From the NCBI GenBank assembly GCA_026018925.1, contig JAKSZU010000002.1, forward strand, positions 54,268,337 to 54,332,336: a stretch of DNA of 64,000 nucleotides, given 5' to 3'. Positions 12,255-24,949 of the stretch are shown piece after piece. Each line of letters starts with the position of its first letter. Positions within the stretch are counted from its first letter, which is position 1. Made by a program: the position numbers and the translations under genes. This DNA is from Tupaia tana. Taxonomy: Eukaryota > Chordata > Mammalia > Scandentia > Tupaiidae. The notes below the pieces were generated by a model. It worked only from the letters and a program-made list of their open reading frames with translations, was not told where the DNA came from and ran no database searches.

Positions 12255-12425
12255 TAGAGCAGTAGAGAGTCAGATTTTTCTGGATTCCAGTTCTAGATTT
12301 GCTAAGGGTGCCTTTGTTCAGGTTATTTAACTCTAGGCCTCAGTTTTCCTTTCTGAAAAATGGGAGTGATCACCACGTTATCTCCTGGAGTAGTTAAGAG
12401 AATCCATTGAGATTGCACATTTAAA
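12255..12425 (+). repeat. MIR
   Basis: ggttatttaactctaggcct, cagttttcctttctgaaaaa and tgggagtgatcaccacg match the MIR core. Confidence 0.75.
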
Positions 12426-12882
12426 GGCCAGCCTAAGACCCTAGGAAGAGTTCAGGATCTATTAGCCTCCTTTCTTCCTTTTGGACTTGTCTGTGCCAGC
12501 TTCTCTGTTTTAACTGGTAGCTTCTCAATGAGGTGCAACTCTTTTTCTCTATATAGGGCATGACTCAGTGACGATGCTTTATTGCCTTTCTTCCTCAGAA
12601 GAATTAATGGCTCAAGAACAGAATCTGGATCGTCTGACTTATTGAATCCCCAGTGCTTTACATAGAGTAGGTGCTTAATAAATATGTACTGAATGTATCT
12701 TGGCATTATAATATTACAGACGGAAAGAGATGGCAAATACCTTATCCTTTGTTTAATCTCCAATTTTAAATATAGAGAGGCTGAGACTAGCAAAATAAGG
12801 AACTTGTCATAAGCTATATACATAGGGTCAGGTAATACCATCTTTAGTATCCCGTCTACTAAACTACACTTCCGTGTGAAGG

Positions 12883-13082
12883 AGACGCAGGAGGAGGAGG
12901 AGGAGGCGAGGAAGAAGACTAGAAGAAGAGGAAGGAGAAGAAGGAGAAGGAGAAGGAGAAGAAGAGGAAGAAGAAGACAAAAAGGAGAAGAAGGAGAAGA
13001 AGGAGAAGGAGGAGGAGGTGGGGGAGGAGGAGGAGGTGGAGAAGGAGGAGAAGGAGAAGGAGGAGAAGAAGAAAATGAAGGT
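12883..13082. repeat. Polypurine (GAA/GGA)n tract
   Basis: About 200 bases of nearly pure A/G on the plus strand with a 3-base period (aggaggagg, gaagaagaag, ggagaaggag), interrupted by a few T and C. It makes long charged or serine/proline open frames on both strands that are not genes. Likely unstable and able to form triplex DNA. Confidence 0.9.
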
Positions 13083-13089
13083 GAAGACT

Positions 13090-13970
13090 GCAAGGGTACT
13101 GCTCAAGCTAGCATCTCTTCTGAGGCTGCAAATAAGCCTATGGTGTCCATCTCTGTCTTCCTTAGGGATAACTGGGGTAAGAATCAACTCTGTTCATGTT
13201 TACTAGGTTTATCAAGAATCTCCCTGAAGATATTCCATTTGTACATCTCCTTGTTTCACAGGGGAGTGATATTGTCAAAAAGCTCTTAAAACTGCATGAG
13301 AGTCTGGGAGAGGGGAATGGAAGTTGTGGGTGTGGGGTTGGGCATGGTGGTGAAGTCTTCAGAAAACTCAGGTTTGCTCCATGGGTATATGGCCAAGTAC
13401 AGATAGGAAATATTGCCCATCAGTCCTCTGACATTATTGGTTTGGCATAGGGCAATTATTCTGAATTTAAATGCAGAATTTATAGCTGATTTTTTTTTTT
13501 TTAAAAAAACAAAACAGTTTCAATGTAGTGTAGATAACTAGACCATGAAGCAAATAATGTGGATTACTCATTACAGAAGTCAGATCCTATTAGAAGCTGG
13601 TTGAATAACATCCAGCTGGGTCCCTGACACCTCCCACATTTTATCTGAGGGATCTGACAGTGGGCCTGGGGAAGGATGCCCCTTTGTGTAATCCACACTG
13701 ACGGACGTGTGTGCAGGTGTTTCCCCTCATGAATCAGACGCAGATGTCTGGTCAGGCGGAATATATGGCAGCTTGACATGTCTGGCCTCACCTAACAGGA
13801 AAACAATGGCCTGTAAATTGTGCTAATAAAATACCATCCCCGCAATTTTGACTGAACCATGAAATCAATGTATCTGTCCTTCAACACAAAAGAAGGGTAT
13901 ATCCCACAGATGGTTAGTAACTAGCTCCAAAGTTAGGATTGTGTGCTGATCCTCTCTTCTGACATGCAAA
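13090..13970. other. Unassigned intron sequence
   Basis: Follows the polypurine tract. T-run at 13490-13502; no exon or repeat that I can name. Confidence 0.5.
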
Positions 13971-13987
13971 GAGATGCATTACATTTT

Positions 13988-14248
13988 TTTTTTTGAGAGA
14001 GATTTTCGCTATAGGGCGCGTGCGCTCGCCAGACAGACAGAGAGAGACATAGAGACAGAAAGCGAGAAATCACCCCCCAGGGGGGATGGTCACGCCGCAA
14101 TCCCTTCTCCTCCATTCTCCTCTTGGGATCTTGGGCACGCACGCACATGTGCCCGGCGTGAGTTTTAAGCCACCGGGTCCGGGACGTGAACTGCGGTCGA
14201 CTACGTGGGAGTCCAGCGACATAGCCATTATGCTAACTGCTGGTTTCC
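13988..14248 (-). mobile_element. tRNA-derived SINE, long form, young
   Basis: CpG-rich near-consensus reverse copy flanked by perfect GAGATGCATTACATTTT (13971-13987 and 14249-14265). CpGs such as GGGCGCGTGCGC are retained, pointing to recent insertion. Confidence 0.92.
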
Positions 14249-14265
14249 GAGATGCATTACATTTT

Positions 14266-15595
14266 TAAATGTAAGCAGTGCAACACATTTAACAGGTATT
14301 TTGCATCTCTACTGTGTGTCAAATACCTAAAAAGTCTCATAAGAACAAATCCTCAGGCCAAGATCCAAGTATTTCAGACTGGTAGTCTGTTTAAGGACTC
14401 TGGTAACAGGGCCATTTCAAAGGTTTATAAATAAACAAATATATAAAGTATCAGCTGCTTACAGAAAGCAAAGCAAATTAGTTACCACCTGAACATTCAG
14501 CTCCTTAAGTTGGGGAGCTAAATAGAAAAACAAACTTTTGCAAGCAGTCCTAAATCTTTACTAACAAAATTTCAGCTACAACATCATAAACAGGTCACTT
14601 CTATTCTTTGCAGAACATGAAAGAGATTAAAAATTGCTATAGAATTTCTATCCTTCTCATTTAGTATTTCATATTATTTTTCTTCCCAACGTTCTTCCTC
14701 TAAGATTTTATTTTGAGATTTTTGTGAAATACTATTTAATTTAAATATTTAATTCATTCAAGCTCACATCTGCAAATGGTATACATGATTTGCATGTTTC
14801 TTTTTAGTAAAAATTCTGGAGAATGGTTTCTCAATCACTTTATAATCTGTTGTTTTTAAATTTTGCCCCTAAATAATCCAGATAGCTATTCAGTTATAGC
14901 ATGTTTATAACAAGTGAAGGTAAAGTAAACACACTACAGTGAAAAGAGGATGACTGCAAAGGGAACGGCAATGCCCAGAGTGCTACAAATCTAGTCTCTG
15001 CACTGTCATTTTAATGACAATAAAATAATACATATTTATAAAAGGAAATGGATGGGAAAGGCTGAGAATGTTTGATTTAAAGCAATTCTGTTATCTGTCG
15101 TTTAAGGGGGAAAACGGTGCTGATTTTAAAACAATACTTTAGTTACAGATGTTTCCAGACCCCTTCCCTGATCCAAGGAAACAAAATACCATTCAGCAAC
15201 AAGCCCAGATTTAGAGATGGGGCTTGTTCCAATATAAACATTTCTTAGCTAGACCTTCTCCATGAAAGTGCATAGTCAATTTTTCCATATACAGTGGGAA
15301 AGACAAAGCTTTTAGCTTAAAAGGCGTTCTCGCCTGCAGTGTGGAGCTCCTAGAATGAGCAGTCTAGGGACACCACGGTTTGCTACTGATGCTAAGCCAA
15401 ATGCTGACTTGGTCATCGGAATAATACAGCCAAATTCTACCAGAATGTACACACACCACAGAAAACTGGGCACTGTTTTGACTTTAAGTATTTAGTGTGG
15501 TCATTTATTCATCTTGTCTTCATGTACCACTGTTTACATGGGACCCAGTTCAGGGCCTGGCATAAAGCAGGCATTCAGTAAAAATCTGGACAATT
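14266..15595. other. Unassigned intron sequence
   Basis: AT-rich. Only gggcctggcataaagcaggc at 15552-15571 recalls a MIR/L2 end. Confidence 0.5.
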
Positions 15596-15885
15596 GGGCC
15601 AACCTGTGGTGTGGTTAAGGTGTCTGGATTCCACATGGCTGACTGTACAGTTCAAGTCCCAGACTTGGAGTCCTGAAAAAACACATGTGTGTGTGTGCCC
15701 AAAATCTTTAAAGGAGGAAGAGATAGAGGAGGAGAGGTTGTAGCACAGTGATTCCCCATGGGAGGTATTTTCTTACTTTCCCTCTCTGTGTCTCTTCAGT
15801 GAGTGCACTGCCTTCTGGCAATATAAAAACAAAAACAAAAACAAACAACAACAACAACAACAACAAAAACAGAAAAACAAAAAAC
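15596..15885 (+). mobile_element. tRNA-derived SINE, long form, old copy with (CAA)n tail
   Basis: Head gggccaacctgtggtgtggt, B box AGTTCAAGTCCC, body aggaggagaggttgtagc. The A-rich tail has expanded into AAAAC and CAA units at 15824-15882. CpG-depleted older subfamily. Confidence 0.78.
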
Positions 15886-18627
15886 AGAAATGCATAAATT
15901 ATAAATTATTTTTTTGACCATACAGAAGGTATGGACAGGCCTTTTGGGAAATCATAAGATGAATTTTGGATCCTACTGGCCCTCAGGAGTTCAGTGGGGA
16001 CATTTCAGGTGTGTTTGTAACTTGCTATAATATTCAGAAGAAAGTGCTAAGAATCGTAATATACTGAGAGGTACAGAGACTGCTGAGAGTAGAGGAGGGA
16101 GACTTACTTTTATTGTGGTGGGGGTTGGGGAGGGAATCAAGAATAGTTCTTTGAAGGTGGTGGCATTTATGCAGGGTTTTCTGGAAGGAGGAAGCATGAA
16201 ACTGATAGGCTAAAGAGCAAAGGGCAGTTTTCTTGTTATTTCTCATAATGTAGAGAAGTCCAAACTTTTACTGTCTGTTGTTTCATATTCAAAGTAGGCA
16301 GACTTCACTCTTACTAGGCTACTCAATAAAGGCACTAGATGCATTTGCTTTTTCCCCCTACTTATTAGACATTTCTTTGGTAGCATTAGTTTAATATCAG
16401 CCCTAAACTTGTGTGACATCTTTAGCAACCTTCTGGTTTATAGCATACTCACATGGACATGCCATACTCTCTCTACACATTGTATATAATATTGGAGGCA
16501 TGCCCTAATTCCTGAAATAAGTGTTAGGCACATCTGGACGCCTCATTAATTCTTAATGTATGAGTTATTCTGATGTGGTTTGAAAGTTAGAGATTTTGGA
16601 AGCAGTAAATTTCAGTTTTAATTTACACATAGAGAGATTTACCCATGTCATTTAACTCTAAAAAGAGAATATTTTTATGTTATCCTCTTCCATTCTACTA
16701 TCTAGTGCACTTCAGCCAAAGTGAGGCAAAGAAGGGAATGATAGAAGTATCTATTTGGTTTTGTGGCTGAAACTTTGATTTAATTGCTCTAGAACCTGTC
16801 AAGAATTAAAACAAGAACCTGATGCAACTGGCTTCCAATATGCTACTGTCAGTATTTCAGTCACAGTGTAGCTGAAATAGAGCAAGAAAAAAACCCAAAA
16901 AACAAAAAACTCAAATCCCAAAATGAACCAAGCAACCAAACAAAAATAACTGTATTAATAAAGTTTCCACTACATTTTAGGCTTTCCCCCTCTTTTTTTT
17001 ATTTTTGTTTAAAAAAAAAAAGAATTTCTAGATGATTTGAACAAAGCCTAAAGAAAGTCCATGCTAATTTATGACTTTGAGGAGAAAGCACATTTTCTAG
17101 ATAAATATGAGCTTAAGTTAACTGGTTAAAAACCAAAAGACTGAAATGAAAAGAAAACCAAAATAGTTTAGATAATCAGAGATGAAGACGCCAAGAACTA
17201 AAAATTACACCTAATACTCAGCTTTCAAAATAACTGAATGGAAAAGCAAAATGAAAATGGAATTATCTACAGAAAAGAAAATGCTATTTTCCCTGAACAT
17301 TTTGATATACATGTCCAAAACCATAGGGCATAGGAAAAATGTGCTCCATCTGCCAAAATAACCACACATACTGTTTGCAATTAGGGAAAGCCCAGTTCTT
17401 TAATAAAATCCCAGAGGCTTTAAGTACCTTACAAAGAGCATTATTCTTCCCTCATAAAGATGATTACTCTGATCTTACAAAGATATTAGTAACATCTTAA
17501 ATATAGTATTACTCTCATTATACTGAATAGTCTCCCTATATCAAAGATCAAGAAGAGTAAAAGGCATGATGGTACTTGCCATTTTGGAAACAAACCATGG
17601 ACAGAGGCCACAGGTTAGGGCTGTCCTCTCTCTCAAAGACCTACTATTTTGCTGATCACATGGGGACTGTCCCAACCCCCTGAATTTCACCTTGTTCCTT
17701 GTCTTCTACTGGGTTTAGAGCATATCTGGGCAAATGTTGTTCATAGCAAAGTCCTTGGATTATACCATGGTTCTGCTGGGAATTGGCAGATTTTCTTCAA
17801 GAAATAGGTATTATTTATTTCCTTGCTGATAGAAGACTAGGATGACTTGGCTTTGAAATCAGTAGTACAAAAGCTCTACAAGTGAAAATGGAGATGCTGA
17901 ACCAGAGTGGCTGTAAAACAGGCAGGAAGCAGAAGGAGGAAGGACTGCCAGGGTGGACCACTTTGGTGCTATCACACATTCCATTTTCATCATTAATTTC
18001 TCATGCTTCATTTGTTTTGCTGCATGAGAAGGACATTTCTTAAAGTCATGTGGAGACACACTGATAGCGATGTGCAAGGGGAATACCAGACACCGTGTGG
18101 TCTGGGAATTTTAAATATTAGTATTTCAATTGTTTTTAAAACAAAAGAGTTATTGTTCATTTTTGAAATAGCACTTTCTTTCTTCTGTTTAAGATCAAGG
18201 ATGTTTTGTTTATTTTCATGTGACCACCAGAAAACTCTAGCCGGAAATTCTAGAATCTTATCACACTTGAATGCTTACTAAGTATAGGTGCAGAAAGCAT
18301 AGTTTAAGGGGTGGAGAGCCATATGCTGCCAAGGCAAAATCCCTGTAATGAAAGAAGAGGGATGAATAATGTGTTTATGAATTAAACATTGAGATAAATG
18401 TAATAACTAAAGGCCAAGAGAACTTTTAATGGTTTAGTAGTTAAATGACTTAATTTTAAGACACAGGTGGCTACAAAAGCGATAACAAAAAGGTAAACAC
18501 ACATATGTTCTGATCTGACACAGCTTGTCCGTGTCCACATACACACAGACCTCCATGTGCTCCCCACTCCATTATTTTTTCCTGCGATGGCTTCCATACC
18601 CTGCGAAATGGACAGAGACTGTCCCAC
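15886..18627. other. Unassigned intron sequence
   Basis: The longest stretch of the intron without recognised repeats; A-rich patch at 16885-16950. No coding or RNA signature. Confidence 0.5.
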
Positions 18628-18720
18628 AAGTCAGGAAACCTGGTTGTGGTTCCAATTCTAGAAACCCTCTGTGGGATCTTGGGGAAGTGACTCAACTTCT
18701 GATTCTAGTTTCCTGTTCTT
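18628..18720 (+). repeat. MIR fragment
   Basis: aaacctggttgtggttccaa, gtgggatcttggggaagtga and ctcaacttctgattctag fit MIR. Confidence 0.55.
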
Positions 18721-18824
18721 CAGTCATCCTAGCAGCGCAGTGACTTGTAGGCTCTTCTCCTCTTAACAGTCTAGAATTCTAGGACACTTCCTGCTGTCTT
18801 AATAAGGTTAAATGATTGAAGAGT

Positions 18825-18975
18825 TTGGGCTAATCATTTAACAACTTCATGCTTTTGTAAATTAGATAAATAATACTGGCCTGCCTGGTTTGTAAGAGGA
18901 TTGTGAAGATTTAAAGTGGAAATACCTAGGAAGACACTGTAAAAATTATGAAAGCTTTGTTAAGTACTAAAATTA
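18825..18975 (+). repeat. MIR fragment
   Basis: tttgtaaattagataaataa, tactggcctgcctggtttgt and aagaggattgtgaagattta fit the MIR 3' half. Confidence 0.6.
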
Positions 18976-20499
18976 TTTTTCAGCTGAGTTAGTCGTCACT
19001 GGAAATGCCAATAGTGGTGGTTGTGAATAACATTTGTCCAGTATCAACAGCATTTAAAAGGCTGATCTCTTCAAGCTATGGGTAGATATAGGAGGTGATA
19101 GAGGAGATTTTCCTAATTCGTTTGAAGATCAGTACTCCCTAGGTATTCTGGTATGTGAATGAAGCAAAATAAAACAATCTGCAGTTTGCCTTCATGGCAC
19201 TGAAATGCTTAGGGTGCCATTTTGAAAATTTCAACCGAAAAACTAAAGATAAAGCTCTTGATGTTTATTTTCTCTATTTTCATAAGCACAACATTCACAA
19301 TGAAGCATTTTGGCCTTTGGAGGTCATAGAAAGGCTTGTGGACTACCAATGGGGTGTAATGCTGTTTTCAGGGAGGGGAACTTAAGTAGGATTGAGGGCT
19401 ATCTGTTCTATTTAGGGTATAGGTTAAAAAAAAAAAAAAAAAGAAAGAAAGAAAAGAAAAAAAGAAAAAACCCTGTAGTTTATATTTTAGGATAAGATAA
19501 TATTTATTGCAGCAAAATAATTGTTTTGGAAAAATAAAATCCAAACAAACATTATCGCCATTCCTATGAGGATCAAAAGATAGTGGCTAACCTGTCTACC
19601 CACTACCACCTTATTCTCTCTCCAAAAGTTCATTGTTGTTTTCCTCAGCACTCCCAGGTAATGACTGAGACAAAAGTGGAATTTCCTAATTTCATAGGAA
19701 GGGGCCAAAAATATCATCAGACAGGGAAAAGGAAGCATAAAAATATCTCTCAGGAGAGTACCAATTGTTTAAAGATTTCTAGCTCATGCTTGGAGCTGTT
19801 ACAGAGGTGAGCACAGCCTCCGCAGGTCGGTGCAACCAGCAACATGTACTGGCCTCCGGGCCGGTGCGTGTACTGCTGGGAAACTGCCAAGGAGGCACCG
19901 ATTTGAAGAAGATCTTGTGTAACATTCTGGAAATTTGTGATTTAGGGTGTCAACTTAGAAAAAGCCCTAGCATAGCGATTTTCAAACATTTTAGAGCCCT
20001 CCCTTTTCTGCCCTTTTCTTCAAACCAGGGAAATTTCACAAGAAATTAATCTATGAAACAGATAAAAGAGAAGATTCCTTGGCAGAAGGAAGTAGGCCCC
20101 CAAACTCTTGTCCAGCTTCTCCCACTCCAACTTGTATCTGAGCTATTTCTATGGAACCTTAGCCTGAAAGCCACTGATTTAATAGGTCTAAGGTAAAGTG
20201 TCCCTGCAGCATTCCTACACACATACCTGAATTGATATATTTCTATAAACAACAGCAACACCTCTGACTTCTCCTTCATTGTTGCTCTCCAAATGTATGA
20301 CAGCCCATCTTGATAGAAGCTTGGCAATGGTTCAAGCATCTGTTCCCTCCTTTGCAGGCCACAGCCTCCATCCAAATCCAAGTTCTTACTCTCTTCTGAA
20401 CAGTTACCAATGTGTGACATAGGTTACTCTGCTCCTTACTGCCAATTCATGGGGAGTAGGAGCAGCCCATTTCCAGACCACTGTTGATAAAGCACAATT
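18976..20499. other. Unassigned intron sequence
   Basis: A-rich run with AAAGAAAG units at 19426-19470. Nothing else named. Confidence 0.5.
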
Positions 20500-20725
20500 C
20501 TCACTGTGCTTCTCTTTTGTTCTAAAGTCTTCAGTGGCTCCCTGTTCTCCACTCCAATCAATTGGGACTATTTTCCTTTCTAGAAGAAACCTTGTATCTT
20601 TGTCTTTGCTCATCTTGTCCCCTCAGCTTGTATTCTTTTCCTCAGTTGTAAAGATTCAACTCAAATGCCAGCTTATCCCATGAAGTCTCCTGGGAACTTA
20701 TCACCAGAAGTGAATGGTCCTTCTA
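20500..20725 (+). repeat. L2 fragment
   Basis: cttcagtggctccctgttct, ttcaactcaaatgccagctt and atcccatgaagtctcctggg are typical L2 3' ORF phrases. Confidence 0.55.
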
Positions 20726-20787
20726 AACCCTCTAAGGGTTTTAAAAATATAACGATTTTGTTGTATTACATTAGTGTACTTGTTTTT

Positions 20788-21769
20788 TAAATTTTGATTT
20801 ATTTTACACAATCACTATGCATCACTACAGCTTGTAAAGTGAATTTACACAACATGAACACACTTCATACCAGTCAAGTTGAAGATAACTATTCATGTTA
20901 TCATCAACAGATAAACATCCATTTCTGTGTTCCATACATGGCTTGCCTCTCTATTTTTTTCTCATTGATCCTTTTCCTCACATTCTCCCCATTCATCCAC
21001 CCTCTTCCCATACTGTCTCCAGTATCCATAACCATTTTTCATGTTTCTGCAGCCTCTAATCTTTCAGTTTCCACCATAGAGTGCAGACAGTTGGGATATA
21101 TTAAGTGGAGACATACAATGTCTGTCTTTCATAGCCTGGCTTGCTTCGCTCAGCAGTAAATCTTCCATATTTGTCCACTTTTTATCAAATGCCAGGGTCT
21201 TGTTGTTTTTATGACTGAGTATTCCATAGAGTATATGTGCCACACTTTTCAATCTATTCATCTGTTCATAGACATTTGGGTTGGTTGCATGTCTTAGCAA
21301 ATGTGAATAATGCCACAATAAACATGGATGTGCAAGCACTTTTCCAACTGAGAATTCTCCTATCCTTTGGATAGATACCCAGGGGTGGAATTGCTGGATC
21401 ATACAGCAATTCTATCTGTAGATATTTGAGGAACCTCCATATCGTTGTAAAAGTTAGTGGCTCTACCAATTTATATTCCCACGAACAGTGTAGAAGAGTT
21501 CCCCTTTCACCACAGCCTCACCAACACGTATCTTTTTTTTTTTTTTTTTTTTTTAATCTTAGCCCTTCTGACTGGGGTTAGGTGGTATCTCACTGTGGTT
21601 TTGAGTTGTATCTCCCTTATGATGAGGGATATTGAGCATTTTTTCATATGCTTTCTGGTTGTTCACATGTTTTCCTTAGAGTGGTTTGTTCAGCTAATTT
21701 CTCCATCTTTTAATTGGGTTGATGATTTTATTTTCAGATAAACTGCTTGAGTTCCCTGTGTATTCTGGT
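20788..21769 (-). mobile_element. 5'-truncated L1 (end of ORF2 plus 3' UTR)
   Basis: On the minus strand this encodes the ORF2 C-terminal motif DPAIPPLGIYPKD and then MFIVALFTFAKTCNQPKC (about 21270-21410), typical of L1 ORF2, followed by a diverged 3' region ending near 20790 in an A-rich tail. A perfect AGTGTACTTGTTTTT duplication flanks it (20773-20787, 21770-21784). Stops and frame breaks make it inactive. Confidence 0.9.
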
Positions 21770-21978
21770 AGTGTACTTGTTTTTATTTAATTGACTGTGT
21801 TTATTTATCTTTATAGGATTCACGGCATTTGCCGAGGTAACATGTATGTTTTTGGTAAATAAGAATAAGATATTGATATGATCAATCAAGTATCCTTTGA
21901 CATCTAAAGAATACAAGGTAGCAATACAGGTCTGATGCACTATTTCCCATATTTCAAAATATCTGATTAAAATGAATT

Positions 21979-22232
21979 GTGAGGTTAGCCTGTAGTCTAG
22001 TGGCTAAGGGAACCAGATCCCACATAACCAATTGTGGTTTGAATCATGTCCCTGATAGATTAAAAAACATGCTGGGTGATTGCATGTGCATGTCCTAAAT
22101 TCCAACAGGGTGGACAAATGGAGGAGAAGGATTTGTGACATGACCATGTACTACTGAGGGGTGCTTTCTTCCTCTCTCCGTCTTCCTCTGGTGAGCACAC
22201 ATGCCCTGTCAGTATTTAAAAAAGTAGTTGTG
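21979..22232 (+). mobile_element. tRNA-derived SINE, long form, old diverged copy
   Basis: Reads gaggttagcctgtagtctag at the head, GTGGTTTGAATCATGTCCC as the B-box region, and gtgagcacacatgccctgtc near the 3' end. Strongly diverged; the A-tail is reduced to AAAAAA. Confidence 0.7.
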
Positions 22233-22294
22233 ACACATTCACGAGAAATGTACAACTAAAATTAAATGCTAAAGTTTTGCTTTTGGTCAAAGTT

Positions 22295-22331
22295 AAAACA
22301 GAGCTCATTAGTATATCAAAAGCTCTGTTTT
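22295..22331. repeat. Hairpin-forming inverted repeat
   Basis: AAAACAGAGCT (22295-22305) and AGCTCTGTTTT (22321-22331) are exact 11-base arms around a 15-base loop. No element or gene was tied to it. Confidence 0.6.
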
Positions 22332-22397
22332 GCAATTATAAGTTACTTGGCATCATTGAAAAAATGAGGCGTTGCTTAATACTTTTCCCTTGGTAGG

Positions 22398-22788
22398 TGT
22401 TATGAACTGAATTGAGTTCCCTCAAAATTCACATGTTGGAGTCCTAACTAGCTCCAATGTGACTATATTTGGAAATAGGCCCTATAAGCGAGTAAAAAGG
22501 TTAAATGAGATCAGAAGAGTAGGACCTTAATTCAACAGAACTAGTGTCTTTATAAGAAGAGGAAGAGACACTAGAGTCACTCTCTCTGTATGTTTGCACA
22601 GACGGAAAATCACGTGAAGGCATAGTGAGAAGGTGCCCATTTACAAGCCAGGAAGAGAGCCATCATCAGGAACTGACCCTACTAGAACTTTGATCTGGAG
22701 TTGTAGCCTTCAGCGAGTGCTGAGAAAATAAATTTCTGTTGGTTAAGCCATCCAGTCTTGGGTATTCTGTTTATAGCAGACTAATACA
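22398..22788 (+). mobile_element. Solo LTR, MaLR (MST/MLT-like)
   Basis: A 391-base element beginning TG and ending CA, with internal phrases tcacatgttggagtcctaac, gtctttataagaagaggaag and gagaaaataaatttctgttg known from mammalian MaLR LTRs. An exact 5-base duplication GTAGG flanks it (22393-22397, 22789-22793). No internal region is present. Confidence 0.78.
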
Positions 22789-22793
22789 GTAGG

Positions 22794-23504
22794 CAAAATA
22801 TTTCCAAACATGAAAATGTGATGCTAGAGAAGGAGGAGAAATAGTAAAGAGATCATTAGGCATGGAAATTTTAGAGATCACCGTTCTAATACATTCCCCT
22901 CTTCCAGGTGACAGTGGTCTTCACAAGTGACCAAGTGCAACGGTCACTCTTCTAATCCAGGAAGAGTGTTGCCCGCACGGGTGACTTGAAGGGCACAGCG
23001 CCTTTCAGAACCTTGTGTGCTGAGCAAATGACTCATCATCTCAGACAACTTGTTTTATACAGTGCTTGAAAGTTTCTAGGAAAGGAGTTAACAGCTTATG
23101 TTTCTCTTAGGTCTGACTTGAATCCTTTCTATGCTAAACTTCCTTTCTTTTTCTATTGTCATTTACAGAGAAAAAATTTAAAAGGTAAACTATTTCAAAG
23201 CCTTCGCTCAGTTTTCCTGTGACTGACATACTTTGGCTAATCATTTCCCCTGAGGTCCTGTTTTTACTAAACAAACTCTCTTCTTATCCTTTTCAAATTC
23301 TTTTAAGTTGTACGTGTGCAAAGCAGACTTAGGACTCCGCTGAAAAACTAACATTCAGCATAGCAGGATGAATATATACAGATCCAGAAATTATGTCAAC
23401 TTTGTCTCCCCTCTCATGTCTAAGGGAAGAAATTTTCTTTGTGACTGAGATAATACAGTCAGTTTACAAATTTGTAACTTAAAAATAGTCAAAGCCTAAA
23501 CATC
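22794..23504. other. Unassigned intron sequence
   Basis: No feature seen. Confidence 0.5.
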
Positions 23505-23764
23505 ACTTATTTATTTATTTATTTATTTATTTTTAGGTTCTTGCCTTAGGGCAAGAGAGACAGAGAGAGGGAAAGTGAGAAAGCACTCCCCCTCCCCCCC
23601 AGAGGGGATGGTCACACTGCAATCCCTTCTCCATTCTCCTTTTGGGATTTTGGGCACGCACAGGTGCCTGGCATGATTTTCAAGTCACTGGATCCAGGAC
23701 TTAGAACCGTGGTCAGCCATGTGGAAATCCAATGCCTTACCCACCACACCATATACTGGCCCCA
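23505..23764 (-). mobile_element. tRNA-derived SINE, long form, with (ATTT)n tail side
   Basis: Reverse copy from TTATTTATTT repeats (23508-23533) through gcaagagagacagagagagg to atactggcccc. The central region is shorter than consensus (ggcacgcacaggtgcctggc). Confidence 0.78.
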
Positions 23765-23924
23765 TACTACTAATTTAAATGTTCTCTGCCGACTCAACAA
23801 CTTCCAAAACCACTGTGGCATTCCTGGATGGTACTGGGGAACTTTGTTAGCTGAGCTATTGCTAAGTCACTCTGAGATTTGGAAATAGATGTTAGAGGAC
23901 TATTACAATACAAAAGTTGAGAGC

Positions 23925-24120
23925 CTAGAGCCAGATTTTTTTAGCTATGATCTTAAATAAGTTACCCAATTGCTCTACTACTCAGCTGTCTCAACTATAA
24001 AAATGGGACAAATATTAATGCCCTCCTCATAAAGTTGTTACTAGGAATAAACAAATGAATAATACTCATACAGTGCTTAGAATGATACCTCCACAGCTAG
24101 TGCTAATCAAGTGCTTAGTA
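23925..24120 (+). repeat. MIR
   Basis: cttaaataagttacccaatt, ctcaactataaaaatgggac and cctcataaagttgttactag, ending with cagtgcttagaatgatacc, cover most of MIR. Confidence 0.75.
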
Positions 24121-24949
24121 GTTAAAACTAGAAAGATCTTAAAAATCTGCCAGTTAGCTGTCCTGAATGGGTTCAAGCAGAAATACTACGAAGTATAATC
24201 TCTTTAAGCTTAGGTTGCTTAAAAGAGACCTGGAGTCTGCTGGGAAAACAGGGACATCTGGTCTTACACTGAAGGTACTTTCCTGCAGATCTCCATCCCT
24301 CTAGAATAGTACCAGCTGAAGAAAAAGCCTGGGCAATTTTCATTTTGGAGAACTAGTTCTTCCATATCTCTTTAACACTATCTTTGTAGTCTAGGACACA
24401 TTAGACTATACTCCTTACTCCCTGGAGAGACCCTGAGTCAGACTGACTCTGAAGAATTTGAGCAACACCCTAATTTTAAGATTCCATGAGTAAAATTTTC
24501 CCTTGCCTCTCCTCTCCTTCCTTCCCTCAGGAACTCAGAATCTCCAGCAGTTTTGGTATTTAGGCTTTGAATGCTTAGAAGGGTTAGGTGGGAACAGGAA
24601 ACCTTCCAAATCATTTTATGTCTTTTTTCAAAAAACACTTTCTGAGCACCCATATGTGTGGGCCATGATTTTAGGTTAGGAAGTGAGGTACTTTCTCAGC
24701 TCTTCCAGATGCCTTGAAGTAGCAATTTCCTTTGAAGTTTTTTTTTTTTTTTTTTTTTTTTCCCCTCCTAAAGTGCTCCTTTTCAGGGGTAGGGCTGCAA
24801 TGTGGACGGATTTATACACCCCCTTGCTAGTCTTACTGAACCATGATTTTGTTTCATTTACTTATTTTTTGGTCTCTCTCCTATACTTACATCAAAAATG
24901 CTTCCCTTCTCTGGATTTACAATTTTTTCTAATTCCATTCAAAATTCAA
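24121..24949. other. Unassigned intron sequence
   Basis: Poly(T) run at 24739-24761 not tied to a SINE. Nothing else named. Confidence 0.5.

Noticed and set aside
12452-13093. 213-codon minus-strand open frame and 137-codon plus-strand frame across the purine tract
   Set aside because: Both are low-complexity products (Ser/Pro/Leu or Glu/Arg runs) of the GAA/GGA repeat, with no domain, splice signals or CpG island.
21064-21469. Open frames with DPAIPPLGIYPKD as a possible host gene
   Set aside because: They are the broken C-terminal end of L1 ORF2 within a truncated insertion with target duplications.
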